From Aspergillus flavus (Eukaryota > Ascomycota > Eurotiomycetes > Eurotiales > Aspergillaceae), in the NCBI RefSeq assembly GCF_009017415.1, contig NC_092405.1, positions 4,588,001 to 4,652,000 on the forward strand: a stretch of 64,000 nt of DNA, read 5' to 3'. Positions 21,355 through 33,381 of the stretch are shown here, one piece after another. The position numbers were made by a program, and so were the translations under genes. Position 1 is the stretch's first letter. Each line of letters opens with the position of its first letter. The notes beneath the pieces were generated by a model that worked only from the letters and a program-made list of their open reading frames with translations, did not search any database and was not told the origin of the DNA.

Positions 21355-21843
21355 GCGGTCATGTCACATGCCTGTAGCTCACCTGACTGCCGTCGGTGGC
21401 TAGTAGTAGAAAAATTCAACTTCAGTTGCTGAGCTTCTACCTCCCGGTGGTGTTTCGTAACAACGGTCGGGGACAGTCGTGGATAGTTATTGCTATATAT
21501 ATATGTGAGATGCTAGGCAATCGTAGGGCTGTATTGAACACGGCATACTTTGAAGTCTTCAAAAAGAGTGATGAGCCTAAGAAGCTGTAGCCTCCTCTGT
21601 ATAGCCCGTTGCCTTAAATACTATATTTAATGAGACAGATTTCTGTCGCATATACTTTTAAGGAACCGAGAGTGCTCCGCAGGTCAGGTTCGGGCTCGGG
21701 CCGAGTACCTCTCCCAAACAGCTACCTCAAATGATGCTGACAAATTGCTTCAGTGCATAAATCAGTTACTTAGTTGGTGAGTTAAGGTAGGGGTTCTTGG
21801 CAACGAACGACTTGGAACCATTGGTTTCGCTGCTCAAGGAAAT
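21355..21843. other. Intergenic region before the bZIP pseudogene
   Basis: About 490 bases. I see no gene or strong element. Confidence 0.5.
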
Positions 21844-23303
21844 ATGGGAAGATCCAGGAAGAATACTACCGTGTTAACAAGTGGCTCGTCCACAAGCCAT
21901 ACTCCCAACAAGCACACCAACCGGTTGCCCGTTTCTGAGGTAGACTTAATCTCCATTAGAGTATTACATATACACCGGTGCCGAGATACTAAAAGAATGA
22001 TAGCACCGAAGGAGACAACTGCGAAGGGTACAGCAAGCATATCGCTAGCGCAAGGAGACAACCGCTCTTTCCCTGAGAAATCAGATTGAAGTCCTACAGA
22101 GAACCATTGAGGGACTAGATCGAACGTTCCAAGCCTACCATAACGAAGTGGAAACATCCAACCTACTATGCTCTGATACGACCTTACGAGGAAATCCACA
22201 AGAGATCCGCGAACAATTTCTTGCAATTTCTGGAGCTTCGGGGATGAGTGGGGATCTTGGAGGTGCCTTGCGAACAGATGGAAACGCATCGAACGAACGT
22301 GATACAACGAAGGAATAATAGAAGCCGACGGTTAGCCCGTCCGAGTTCGCCCCTTCAGATGGCAATTCGCGAACAAACCTATCAACCGTCTCGATTATCA
22401 TCTGGACATGATCCATCCAATTCATCACCAATGGTTGTCGCTTCGAACTCAATGCCATGCAATGATGGTCACGGAACTTTTCCTCTTCTTGTCAGCCCTG
22501 CATATCTACTTTCCCCTTCTATGGCCTACTTCCGGGAGATTTCTTTTGAACGCCGACTGCATCGAGCTTGTTTGAAAAATGGGTACGACTTGCTGGTAGA
22601 TCCGACTACTGATCCCGACAATGTGAGGAGAGTATTCAGGCTCCCATTGATTTTCTCAGATCGAGATTCAATAGTCCAATGGGTGCAAGGGCTTCTTGAA
22701 GCTGGCTTAGGGAAAGCCCCAGAGATGTGGGACATGCCCTTCTTCCTGCTAGGAGGAGCGGGAACTATTGTCCCCGAAGAGATCAAGGAGGGAGACCTAT
22801 CCTTCCCCTTAATTCAGTGCCTATGAACAAACTTATTACTGCATTGGCACATCAGTCACCAGAGCTGCAATCGGTCCACAGTGCTTATGGCCTTTTAGCT
22901 GGTCATGGTCTTGATGGGGAGTGGTTTGGTTCATATGACGTAGAGGGCTATCTCAAGGAGAAAGGCATCTCCCTTGATGGTGATACTACATTCTGCAAAG
23001 TTCCTGAAAATATATCCCCAACGGAGCTTCCACCTCCCGGCACCGTTCCTTGCCATGAAAATTCTAATCAATGTCATTCTTCTCCATTATATGGTGTTGG
23101 AGAAACTCAGAATGATTTTAATAGAAACGGCTCTTGGACCTTTGATGTGAACCTATTTGTTAATCGTAAGCGCCGATTGGAGCCAAGCCATTGCTGCTAT
23201 ACTAATCGGAATAGATCTCACTCAGTCTGGCCTTTACTTCGGACGCTGTCCCGCGTTTCGTCGAGAAGATGTGGAGAATATATTTCGCCTTGCAGTGTGT
23301 TGA
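21844..23303 (+). pseudogene. bZIP transcription factor pseudogene
   Basis: The first exon (21844-21939) and a 64-base intron (21940-22003) lead into a bZIP basic region, RRRQLRRVQQAYR, then TAG (22046-22048), then RKETTALSLRNQIEVLQ. The stop sits exactly where this region normally has glutamine. The same frame continues to a double stop, TAA TAG (22316-22321). The conserved C-terminal half is then found in the next frame (SFERRLHRACLKNGYDLLVDP to FFLLGGAGT, about 22520-22770) and returns to the first frame at about 22800 (WFGSYDVEGYLKEKGI). A normal 49-base intron (23166-23214) leads to the end at 23303 (FGRCPAFRREDVENIFRLAV). So it has at least three stops and two compensating frame changes. 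It resembles Aspergillus bZIP factors with a conserved C-terminal domain. Confidence 0.75.
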
Positions 23304-24619
23304 ACCAGGAGCAGACAAAGTGATGTGAGAAGACGTAGTGGTAGTGGATACACTAGAAGCACCTGTGTTAGCACCATACCTCGTCCAAAGCGACAGAGGT
23401 GACTAATGCAGTCAGGAACACACGTTAAACGACTTAGTTGGCTTTGAGATGGAAAAATGATGCTGTGGGCAAAAGGTCAAAGGTTGTCGAAATAGGTTGT
23501 TGGCAGAAGAAAAGCCAAACTAGATGGAAGAGGATGATATTTATGGGCTTCAAGGGGCCCACACCCAGACAGAATACAAGAAACATGGAGTAATGATTCA
23601 CTAGATGACGAGCAACCAAAAAGTCCGAGTCCGCAAACAGTCACTACTCCCAAGTATAATAGACGTCCAGCGACTTGAAGTCATCACCAACACCCAGTGA
23701 AGGACTCCTGAAGAGACAGAGCAAAAGAAACTGAAGAAACACCAAGATTTATGACTTAGCCAGTCTTAGCAGCTACTAGGAATAGGAACATTAAGATTTA
23801 TCCTAATCAACAATCCAGACCTCCCAGCTCACTTCACTCCACGTCAGACCCAGAAGAGCCGGCGACCAGCTCTGGTTAAGTGATGGGGATGTTCTGCTCT
23901 TAGTTCAGAAGCAGTTCCATTACATCTTCACCACACTTCATCTCAATTGCTTTAGCTTCAACGACATCTCTAGTAAGTATAATATACGCATCCTGGCCCA
24001 ACATAAGTCCACCCATTCTCTAGATGTCATCATATCGCACATGCTCGTGGAAGTCGTCTCGGTGGCATTTTTGCGTCCCGCCGCCGAACGTTCCGTGCAC
24101 CTTCCCCATAATGCGGCGCAAAGCAAGATACTCGTTTTGCTCTCTCTCTACGAGGACTTGAGGCACAAATAGAGCAATGTCTCTGCGGCACGTTTGGCGA
24201 CAGGCTCCACGTTTCCCTCGGACCTATTCGACTGAAACATGTCCGTGCTGCTTTGATACATTACCGGTGCAAGGGAATCCCGAGAGCATGCAGCTTTTTG
24301 ATTCATTCCGATGTCAAAGAGACCAAAGAGACCTCGGCATACGAGCAAGGTCACCCTTTGTAAGGTCAATTGGTCTCCTCAAAACTTGTTGAACATTGCG
24401 TCACTGAGCATATGTGACATTACTGTTGCCTGGTCGCTGTTGAAATCCCCCTGATTGCGGCTTGCCCACAATAGGCTACAATGTGGTTGATAGAATGACC
24501 ATATTGCTATCATGCAAATCATGAACAATGGCATCTTCTATCTCCGAGACCTCAACACATTACATATCGAACCTGTCCTTGACAAATTCAGTATCATACC
24601 ATAGAGAACCTCTAGAACG
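23304..24619. other. Gene-poor stretch
   Basis: About 1.3 kb. The minus strand is open with one TAG from about 24180 to 23897 and includes EQNEYLALRRIMGKVHG and RMGGLMLGQDAYIILTRDVV, which look like coding sequence, but I cannot name a family. It may be another relic. Otherwise nothing is seen. Confidence 0.4.
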
Positions 24620-25235
24620 GTGCCAGCTCAGCTGTAACCTGCAAGTCCAACAACCAGATACCATGTCTGATTAGGTTTTTATCTATCGTCATGAGAACTT
24701 CTCGAGCCTTGGCAGCTGGCATAATTATCACGATTTTGGTTAGGCCACTGTTCTCAATATTTGCTCTATTCAGGTCTGACACGAGATCGCTGAGATATAT
24801 TAAGAGCTGATTTAAAAATAGGACCTATATGATTGCGATCCCAATAGCTGGACCAAAAGACTGGGCGAAAAGTATAATAGATATACTAAGCAGTATATCC
24901 TCCACAGATAACACTGTTTGGGCAGCATTCTACGGTCCGGAGATGCCGATACCGTAGGCAAGGCCAGAGAAGACAGTATATATAATAAGTTCTGTAAAGC
25001 TGGTGATGATTTTGGTGGTTGAGACCCGCGGTAACTGCTATTATGATCGAGGCAAAATGTATAAACGGTGCGTAGTAGCTAATGGCGCTGGTCCCGAAGC
25101 TGTGGATAAGTATCCTAATAGTGCCGGTAATAATAATAGGGAGTATTATATAGCCGCTCTTGGCGGAAGTATATTTATGTATAACTTGATAGTAAATAGG
25201 TAATAATACTTAAGTATGTTACTAAACATATATCT
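24620..25235 (-). pseudogene. Relic of a DHA2-type MFS drug transporter
   Basis: Translation of the minus strand gives recognisable pieces of the C-terminal half of a 14-segment MFS carrier: SAKSGYIILPIIITGTI, then after a frame change FSGLAYGIGISGP-stop-NAAQTVL, LFAQSFGPAIGIAI, LFLNQLLIYLSDLV, and a C-terminal IDKNLIRHGIW. At least five TAA/TAG stops and one frame change interrupt it. One TAG replaces the glutamine expected in SGPQNAAQTVL. The segment is AT-rich and full of TA dinucleotides, as after C-to-T decay. No N-terminal half was found upstream. It is clearly non-functional. Confidence 0.75.
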
Positions 25236-26333
25236 AGTAATAACGCGGCGGTGCTTTACAATGTGAAAAGGAAGAGCAGCAGCGTCTCCACATTTTTGAT
25301 TCGAGGTCCAGTAGAGGGTCCTTGGCAGATTTCAAGCTTCTTTACGATTAAACTTCCCTAGATATCCGTGACTTTCGCACAGCCTAACCTCCTTGCAAGC
25401 TACCTAATTCAAGATATCGAGTTCTGCAGTATACTTGAGCTGTGCTGTGATTAATTCTATGGTTATGTTGAGACAATAATAGTTTCTGAATATATATATA
25501 AGCTCTTGATATAAAGCTTACGTGTTTTATAAAGACAAGGATCGATCGGTCATAGCGATGATACTCTCAATATATCATATCCAGAGTCTGCAAGGCATGA
25601 ATGCCTAGCGATTGGAGTCCAATCATTGAACAAGATAGATTACTCGCGATGAAACCCGCAACCTGGGCTGTCCAAAGAGAAATTGCTTTCAAAGACAATC
25701 GAATCCTGTACCCTGAAAATGAGATTTATAGTTGTCAAATAAAAATCTAAATCCTCCAGTTATAACAACAGTGCTCCCTGGTAATAGATCGGGAAAGATT
25801 GAAATAGCATTCGGGATAGTATAACTACACCCACAGAAGGCCCTCGTAGAGACAACTCTTATATAGCAATGCCCTAGAACTGCTCTATGCATTGCAGGCT
25901 ATTACTGGAGTGTTTGAACCTTTCAATCAATCTATATCTGGATGCGTGTCATGCCCAGTTTGGCAGTATTTGACAGCCTTTCTTGTGTAGTCGAGGGCGC
26001 TTGGGCCTTATAATTAGTTCGCTGATACTAATTGATAATGCCTGACTATCCTAGATTCTGGACCTACAAGATCTAGAACAGGCCTGTCAGCTATAGAGTA
26101 CTGAAAGAGAGCGACTTCTAAAGGGATTGTTTGGATATACACTATTTCAGCCACTTCTCTATCCGTGAATTGTTGAGTCATCAAACCTAGAAAACACTAA
26201 TGACGATCATCTATGAAAACGACAGTACTGAAAAAGGTCCAAGCATCGCAACGTCTTTGTTCCAGATATGACTAGATCCCACAACCAACAATAGTCACAT
26301 CAGGTCACAATTGCGCCAGGGTGGCCAATTACA
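25236..26333. other. AT-rich intergenic region
   Basis: About 1.1 kb of AT-rich sequence with two adjacent perfect hairpins with tiny loops (25593-25606 and 25610-25624). No gene was recognised. Part of it may be a further decayed extension of the MFS relic. Confidence 0.5.
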
Positions 26334-29300
26334 TTAACTTGAAACGCAGCCCACAGGAAAACGAGAATGAACCTTGCCACTAACATCCGGCAGCACCACG
26401 TCATTGACATTAGCTCCATTCTCCAACAGCATCTGCACAATCTGAACATGTCCTTTGGAAGAAGCAACCTGTAGGGCAGATCCAAAGTGTCCACCATCAG
26501 CGTTGACATCGGCTCCTTTCTCCAACAGCATCTGCACAATCTGGACATGTCCTTCCGAAGACGCAACCTGTAAGGCAGATCCATCGTGTCCACCACCAGC
26601 GTTGACATCGGCTCCTTTCTCCAACAGCATCTGCACAATCTGGACATGTCCTTCCGAAGAAGCAGCCTGCAGGGCAGATCCATCGTGTCCACCACCAGCG
26701 TTGACATCGGCTCCTCTCTCCAATAGCATCTGAACGATCCGGTCATGTCCTCCGAGAGAGGCAGCCTGCAGGGCATTTCCATATTTTCCACTGAAATGGT
26801 GGATATTGGCTCCTTTCTCCAATAGTATCTGAACGACCTGGTCATGTCCTCCGAGACAAGCATACTGCAGGGCAGTTCCACCATATCCACCAGATATGTT
26901 TACATAGGCTCCTTTCTCCAATATCATCTGAACGATCCGGTCATGTCCTCCGAGAGAGGCAGCCTGCAGGGCATTTCCATATTTTCCACTGAAATGGTGG
27001 ATATTGGCTCCTTTCTCCAATAGTATCTGAACGACCTGGTCATGTCCTCTGCAACAAGCAACCTGCAGGGCAGTTTCATATTGTCGACCTTGAGCGTTGA
27101 TATCGGCTCCTTTGCTCAACAGCATTTCCACAGCCTCATAGTAGCCATTATATGAGGCCCACATCAAAGCAGTAGCTCCAGTGCTATCCTTTTTGTTTAT
27201 AGTATTCTCCTCTGATGTGATGATCAATCTTAACACATGGCTATGTCCGTTGAAAGCCGCCAGGTGTACTGCATCCAATTTGGGCAACGACCGCCTTGCA
27301 TGATACCCGTCAAATAACCCAACAGATTTCCAAAATATAGGGAACCACATTCTATATCTCCCCGTTGTGGTGCTGTATACGCCATGTACCAGATCAACCA
27401 TTTCTTGCTGTTGTGACGAGGACATCCCTCGAACATGGTCAGCCCAGTACTCTGCTGAATATGACAGAAAACATTGTATATCAGATTCTGTTTGTTCTTG
27501 GTTGGCTTCCAAGTCATCCATCCCCAAGTATCGAATGCAGATTTGAGACATTGTTCTTTCGGCGTCTTGCCATTGGAAGGAGTACCTTGAGCTAGGTTTG
27601 TGGGCTATATTTCTCTTAACAAGAAACTCCCTGGCTGTCTGGTGTATGAGATAGATCTTTGAGTTGTTGACAAATACAAATAGGCCGCATAATCGCCGTA
27701 CTCTTTGAACCAAGATTCCTGGATTTATCCTAGCCTTTGCTGCAGTTTGCGACCTGGAAGACCTCCCTATTCCCAATGCCATTCCCATTTCCTGTATTGT
27801 CAAAGGACGCCGGGCACTAACAATAATCTGAAGAATTAATCTCACCGTATTAACTTGGTTAAGTGGGACTCGAGCGAGAATCCTCTCATATGCTTCATTT
27901 ACGGAAGATGGTATTAACTCAATGGACACCTCAGTGGGGTCAAGGCTTTCCTGGAATCTGTTGCGGATATCATCAATAGCTAAATATAGCCACAGATACG
28001 TGCGGTGTTCCATCTGAAGTAGTTGATATCTCAGTTGCTGCTCCACGTCAGTCGAAAGACTTGATATTGTAGCCAGTTCTTTGACTTTTATATTCACAAC
28101 AAGATCAATCTCCTTATGAATCTGGTCATTTTCCTGCTCCCCTTGCAGATGTATATGCGGAAATGAGTCCGTTATGGACTTGAAATTATTCTGGATGTCA
28201 TCGTAGGGTCGGCTGGTAACAAGAAACTTTAACCAGTTCTTCTGCGTTGATGACCTGGTCTGGTTATGGAAATCCTTGAGCCATTGAATGAGTCGGTTCT
28301 GGTCCACTGGGCGACATTCATCAAGCGCATCAAGCACACAAATAGTCTTTGGAGATGTAGGATCTGACGTCGCTGTCAAGAGAATCCGCCAAAGCTCACT
28401 AGTCTCTTGTCGAAGTTTCTCCCCATTTCTCTCCCAAGATGACACCGCATGTTGTAGGAGACTGGGTTGTTGACTAAAGAGCTGGTGCAATATTGTACAA
28501 AGCGCTGTAGCAAGATCATTTTGCTCCTCGTTATCCTTGAAAAAAAAGTAACAAACTGATACTGTTGAACTGCATGCTTGAAAATCATCATCAATAAGTG
28601 ACTTAGCAAGCACAGATTTCCCACAGCCAGGGTCAGCTGATATCCAGAGGAGATCATTGCAGCAACTATCCCACCAACGGAGATAACATAAATTCTGTAA
28701 AGCCCATTGGCATGTTCCTGGTATTCGATTGGGATTAATGTCCTTCTGCTGCTCATAGTTACATATCTTGAATACTTGATGACATTTCTTTTGCTGGGCT
28801 GTCAAAGTCCGAACTGTCTGTTCAGTGTAATGCCGTTCTCGTTGATCATATGCTTTATCCAATCGTTCGTTGGTGCCTTTAACGTTTTCATTTAGATTTT
28901 CTAGGGAGCCTACAAAGTGCCATATAAGCAAAATCATGTTACCATTGAATACTAGGCCAATCTGAGTATCACTTACGACAAACATTTGTAGCCAGGCTTT
29001 CTTGCGACACTTGACCCTTTGGTAGATATCCCAGTAGTTCTTTGGTGTATGATGCTGCTGCCAAGGCAGCATATCCTTGCCATTGCTTGTTTTTGTGCGA
29101 ATCAGAGTAATCGCAAATACCGCGAATCACAATGCAGGGGAAATCCAACATTAATCCCGCTGCCTCTGTTTCAAAACACAATGCTCCAGTTTGCATGCGG
29201 AGCTGTTCCCTTGTCCATCCGTGTTTGATGACAGAACTTCCGGATGCAACGATACCGTGGTGGAGGTGTGGTTTATTGTCCTCACGCTCGCTCCTGGTCT

Positions 29301-29952
29301 CCTCCCATTCTCTCAGGCATGCATCGCAGTTGTCTCCTGCAACCGGATGGTCATGCTCGATCTGGAACAACCGATCACTCTGTTGATCAGGTCTGGCAAA
29401 GGCTTCCTGGGTTCTTCGGGTTCTCCCAATCGCACTTCGGAGATATTCCGGAAAGTGAGGATCGTCAGTAAGCTCGGCGGTCCTCATAGCACTAACTGCT
29501 GCCAGCAGCGATCTGGGAGGGCTGTTCAAAGATCCAGTTCGAGTAAATTTACCATCAGCTCCAACTTTGCCTGTATCATACTGAAGCACTCCTCCACAGG
29601 TGCCTGTTGGACAGCTAATCACGATATCACCAAGCCGTATGTCACTCGCGGTGGATGGGATTCCTCCTCCAACACCAACCATCAAGCCAACCCGTAGGGA
29701 CTTAGAGAACGTGCGGATCATGTTGTTCGCAACCATAGTAGCTGCAGTATGGCCATATTGTCCTGCAGGCAGGCAGGCGATCACAATATAATGTTTGCCA
29801 ATTCGACCCAATGTATAGATATTCGGATCTCTAATATCTTGTTCATCGAGAATTCCGAAACTTTCATCAAGCATTTCCTTGGCTGCTGCTGCCTCGACTG
29901 GAAGGGCGCAGATCCACCCGATTTGAAACTCTTCTCGTGGAGGGCAAAACAT
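26334..29952 (-). CDS. NLR-like receptor: PNP_UDP phosphorylase domain, NACHT, ankyrin repeats
   Basis: Exons 29952-28977 and 28909-26334 (67-base intron) give 1183 residues. Residues 9-315 form a nucleoside-phosphorylase-like (PNP_UDP) domain: IGWICALPVEAAAAKEML, VGVGGGIP, and FETEAAGLM...RGICDYSD. A NACHT domain follows with P-loop SADPGCGKS (Lys423) and Walker B ICVLDALDEC. The C-terminus holds about nine 33-residue ankyrin repeats, several almost identical. This order is one of the common fungal NLR-type (STAND) architectures thought to act in non-self recognition or programmed cell death, in the cytosol. In such proteins the N-terminal domain is the effector and the repeats sense the ligand. 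The frame is intact although neighbouring genes are broken. Its ligand is unknown. Confidence 0.92.
26385..27180 (-). repeat. 99-base tandem repeats encoding ankyrin units
   Basis: The ankyrin region is built of 99-base units that are nearly identical at DNA level, best seen between 26500 and 26710. A higher-order duplication is also visible: the pair of units around 26730-26852 recurs with offset 198 at 26928-27050 with only a few differences. High DNA identity, including silent sites, points to recent duplication or gene conversion. Confidence 0.85.
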
Positions 29953-30798
29953 TGTAATCGAAGTTTGGTCAAGATACAGTTATGGGTTGCTCAGATAGCG
30001 GCAATGATTAATAAACCTTTGAAAGAAGCTGAAGAATAAAGGGAAAGGCCTGCTTGCTTTAACTCTACTCTACCAGGCTGCTGAGTAGTTTTGTCAAGCG
30101 ACAATTAGAGGGCCAATTCCCCGTTTAATATGGGTCCAGGCAGACTAACAATTTAGTTTGGTTATGGAACCACTATATCCCGCACCCGGCTTGGCGTGCG
30201 GGGATACTAGTTGGAGTTATTCAGCTCCTGAGTGTTTAGATAGAAGAGCACCCTGAGGGCTATAGAATAACATAGCTAAGGATATAATAGATTTAATTAA
30301 TTAAGATATATTAATTTCCCGTATTTTTACTACCTGAAGGCATTTTAATTCCTCATCTTTGAACATTCGCAATGGACCGTCCTAGAGAAGGCTGTCTCCC
30401 TTTTCCAAGAGGATATGGTGAGCGGTATGCACATTTTTCTATGTTGAAGTCGACGCTCTCTTTTAGACCCGAAATTCACTCTTCAGCTTATGCTCTTGAG
30501 CTGAATGGATTGCTAACTGGACAATAGCGGTATGAAAAGGTTCATCGATATTAGGCACAACATTTACGGTGTCGGTACCCCCATTTCCGTTTCACCATTA
30601 CGTCGGGATAGGAAGATGTAAGCCCTTTGTATGCAGTCGATGCAACCATAGTGTTGCAAGCGAGACCTCGACAGGAAGTAGCCTGCTTACTGAATGGTAT
30701 CATCGTGATACTATATACCACATCAATACCCTGTCATCCACTTGAGTACTTAGACTCTCATCCTTTTCTTTGCTTTCTAACAAAAAAGCCGAAATTGT
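29953..30798. other. Intergenic region upstream of the NLR-like gene
   Basis: About 850 bases with an AT-rich core near 30290. No gene recognised. Confidence 0.5.
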
Positions 30799-31957
30799 CT
30801 ATAAATGGGGACCCGTATCTTTGCTGCGTATTGTGTGGGATAGAGTGTTCTTTATACATAGGATCAGAATTGAGGAAAGCGCATAAAGTCTGGGGGGCAT
30901 GGGCGGAAAGAAAGTTCAACAAGAGGAAGAGTCTCATTGTGCCAGCAGCCGAGCTTGAACAATTGGACCAAGAAACGGACTCCCCGATGTGGTCCTGTTT
31001 CTACCGTGCAAGTGAGTGAACTATACCGGTGTCCACCATCTGCCGAGCACACCTCACGCAATCGTTCTTTTAGTCCTTGACGATCCAAAGACAAGCCGCC
31101 TGTCGATATCTGGAATATCTCCACATCTTATGGTAGACAGGAAGAAGCACCGTATAATGATTGATTCAGATAAGGCGCTGAATCTTCCTGGGCCCACAAT
31201 GGCCAGTCAGAGATGGAGCATCGATTTTCATATGGCCAATCTCTTTGAGACCGACTGGAATAGAGAAAAGAGTGTGCTTATTAGATATATCATGCATCCA
31301 CACTGCTGGCTATTGGTTGATCGGTTCCTGGGAGACGGCGTTGAGAAGCAGGACCTGCGGGCATTTATACAAGCGATCGAGATATTTTAGAGAACTGACC
31401 GAACACTTTGGATGCCGGACCTAATCCATGACACTTCTGAATATCCATGTTATGACCATGCGGCGCCCTGGATCAAGCATAACTGTCCTAGATAGGGGGC
31501 AGGCAACTTTAACCGCACGCATATGTCCTCGAGCCCATTTATAATCCGTGACATCCAAACGTTGATCACAGTGGCTACTAACGAGCATGGAAAGCCCCTT
31601 GGCCAGGGAGCGAGGTGGCGTTCTTTTGTTGCTAATGTTCCTGTCGAAGTCATAATGATCATCATTGATACGCTTTACGAGAGCCGTCCACCTTGTCCCG
31701 AGAGAATTCAAGATACTCGCAACGTGCTAGAGGCCTTTCAATGGAACCTACCTGATTTATACTCGCAGAGGCGCTGCAACCCTAGGCTCATATTCGAGGC
31801 GCAAGATGCCATTAAAGCAGGGACTTAAATCGATTGGGTATATTTCTGCCTTGGGTTACACGAGCTATTGTTGCACGAGGACTGGTACTGCAATAGTGGA
31901 TTATATTTTCGAGGCCGGATACTATACCTAGTTGAATGCTTTGAAGGGCATATATGA
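30799..31957 (+). pseudogene. Relic of an F-box-family gene
   Basis: The first exon ends at 31011. A 62-base intron (31012-31073, GTGAGT...TTTTAG) joins in frame to a second exon that can be read to a TGA at 31955-31957, but three stops interrupt it: TAG 31388-31390, TAG 31493-31495 and TAA 31826-31828. Recognisable parts are a CCVLCG zinc-like motif, HPHCWLLVDRFLG, an F-box-like block VPVEVIMIIIDTLY, and after the last stop CLGLHELLLHEDWYC. No ATG opens the frame; ATA at the expected place suggests a lost start. The architecture is related to the intact F-box gene at 42.4-44.8 kb, but the sequence is clearly different. The family is common in Aspergillus and has no established function. Confidence 0.65.
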
Positions 31958-32466
31958 AACGGTACCTAGATAGGGTAGTTAGACAATACGAAGGAAACAG
32001 TATCTCACGTATATCCTACTTTCCACAACACAATCCTTGTATAATAGTGTTTTCCCTGCCATAGTTAAATTCAGTTGGAAATGTTACCATATCTAGCTTC
32101 CTACTGCGGAATCATTATCTATGAATAAGCAGTCATTACAGCAGCAGGTTAAACTCAACACATCAAAACCGCAATATTATATTATAAAGAACATCAATAT
32201 CCGCCACTCGGAACCCGCGGCGCCCGTCTTGTCTAGAATATCAAGTAGTTAGTTAGTTAGTTATAAATCGTTATTAATGTAGCATATTAGTGAACAGGTG
32301 AATTACAAAGTATTTGTAAGCCATAGTGAGCTTCTCAAAATACAATCCTACCCTGTCTATAGCCCATAAAAACGGGGATATACGCCCAGCACTCACCCGT
32401 CATGTCTCTATCAATTCACACTTTATTCAACTTCCACTCCATATTACAAGACCAATCCAATCCATC
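31958..32466. other. Intergenic, AT-rich
   Basis: About 500 bases that include a short TTAG repeat near 32246-32262. It probably contains the promoter of the NmrA-like gene. Confidence 0.5.
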
Positions 32467-33381
32467 ATGCGCATTGCTATAGCTGGTTCTGGCGCCATGG
32501 CCAGGTATATCTGCGACGAATTCCCCAAGTATGGCCATCAGGTTGTTATACTGTCACGAAGCGAAAAGCCGATCTTCAACGGCCGTCCCAACATTTCGCA
32601 AGTTGTCACGGATTACTCAGTTGACTCGTTGGTCGCTGCAATCGACAACTGTGAGATGTTGATCTCCATGATCCTCTCCTATGGAACTGATTTCATCGAC
32701 GCGCACCTGAACCTAATCAAAGCATGCCAGCTCAGCCCCAAATGCAAGCGTTTTGTCCCATCCGAGTACGGGGGTGATGTGGAGACCTACCCAGACATGC
32801 CTCTCTTTTATTACCACACGCGCGAGCCTATCCGAAAGGCATTGCGGGAGCAATCGGAGTTGGAGTGGACAATTGTTAGTGTCGGTTGGCTCGCGGACTA
32901 TGTGGTTCCTTCAAGGAACAGATATCTTGCTGATATTGGTCCGGCATCTCCTATCGACCTTGCAACGAACCAGATTGTCATCCCAGGTACAGGAAATGAC
33001 CATATTGACCTCACCGCGGCCCGTGATCTTGCCGCAGCATTGGCAATGCTCGCCAATGCACCTTCGTGGGAGCCCTATCTCTACATCTCCGGCGAAAAGA
33101 CTACTTGGAATGACCTTGCGAAACTTGTCCAGCAGCGATACCCTAGTATGACTGAAGTCAAACGGATTGGTCTTGGACAGCTTCTCAATACAATTCAGAC
33201 ATCGACGGATGAAGAGGAGATTTTGCTATCACACTATCAGATATCCACGCCACTAGGAGGCGGCTCGCTCGATCCGGAATTGGTGCAGCGTCATCGCCGC
33301 AAGTTTTTTGCCGGGTTGCATTTCCGGAAACCAGAAGATCTCATCAGAGAGGCATTTACAAATGGTAATACTATTGTTTGA
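32467..33381 (+). CDS. NmrA-like / isoflavone-reductase-type NAD(P)-binding protein
   Basis: A 304-residue single-exon protein. The Rossmann motif MRIAIAGSGAMARYICDEF is at the very N-terminus, followed by the second strand VVILSRSEKP, SMILSYGTDFIDAHLNLIKAC, and the KRFVPSEYGGD block typical of the NmrA/isoflavone-reductase group. I chose the ATG at 32467 because the glycine motif normally begins within a few residues of the start; an upstream in-frame extension has no support. It could be an NAD(P)H-dependent reductase of a small molecule or a redox-sensing regulator. No neighbour identifies a pathway. Confidence 0.85.
   Translation: MRIAIAGSGAMARYICDEFPKYGHQVVILSRSEKPIFNGRPNISQVVTDYSVDSLVAAIDNCEMLISMILSYGTDFIDAHLNLIKACQLSPKCKRFVPSEYGGDVETYPDMPLFYYHTREPIRKALREQSELEWTIVSVGWLADYVVPSRNRYLADIGPASPIDLATNQIVIPGTGNDHIDLTAARDLAAALAMLANAPSWEPYLYISGEKTTWNDLAKLVQQRYPSMTEVKRIGLGQLLNTIQTSTDEEEILLSHYQISTPLGGGSLDPELVQRHRRKFFAGLHFRKPEDLIREAFTNGNTIV

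Noticed and set aside
23897..24180. A minus-strand coding fragment
   Set aside because: It is open apart from one TAG and looks partly coding, but no family could be named, so it is mentioned only in the region entry.
25593..25624. A tRNA or structured RNA at two adjacent hairpins
   Set aside because: AGGCAT-GA-ATGCCT and GATTGGA-G-TCCAATC have loops of two and one bases and no surrounding acceptor stem or T-arm.
20000..32000. Reassignment of TAG/TAA to glutamine to explain stops at glutamine positions
   Set aside because: Intact genes in the same window end with TAA and TAG at the expected place, and the broken loci also carry frame changes.
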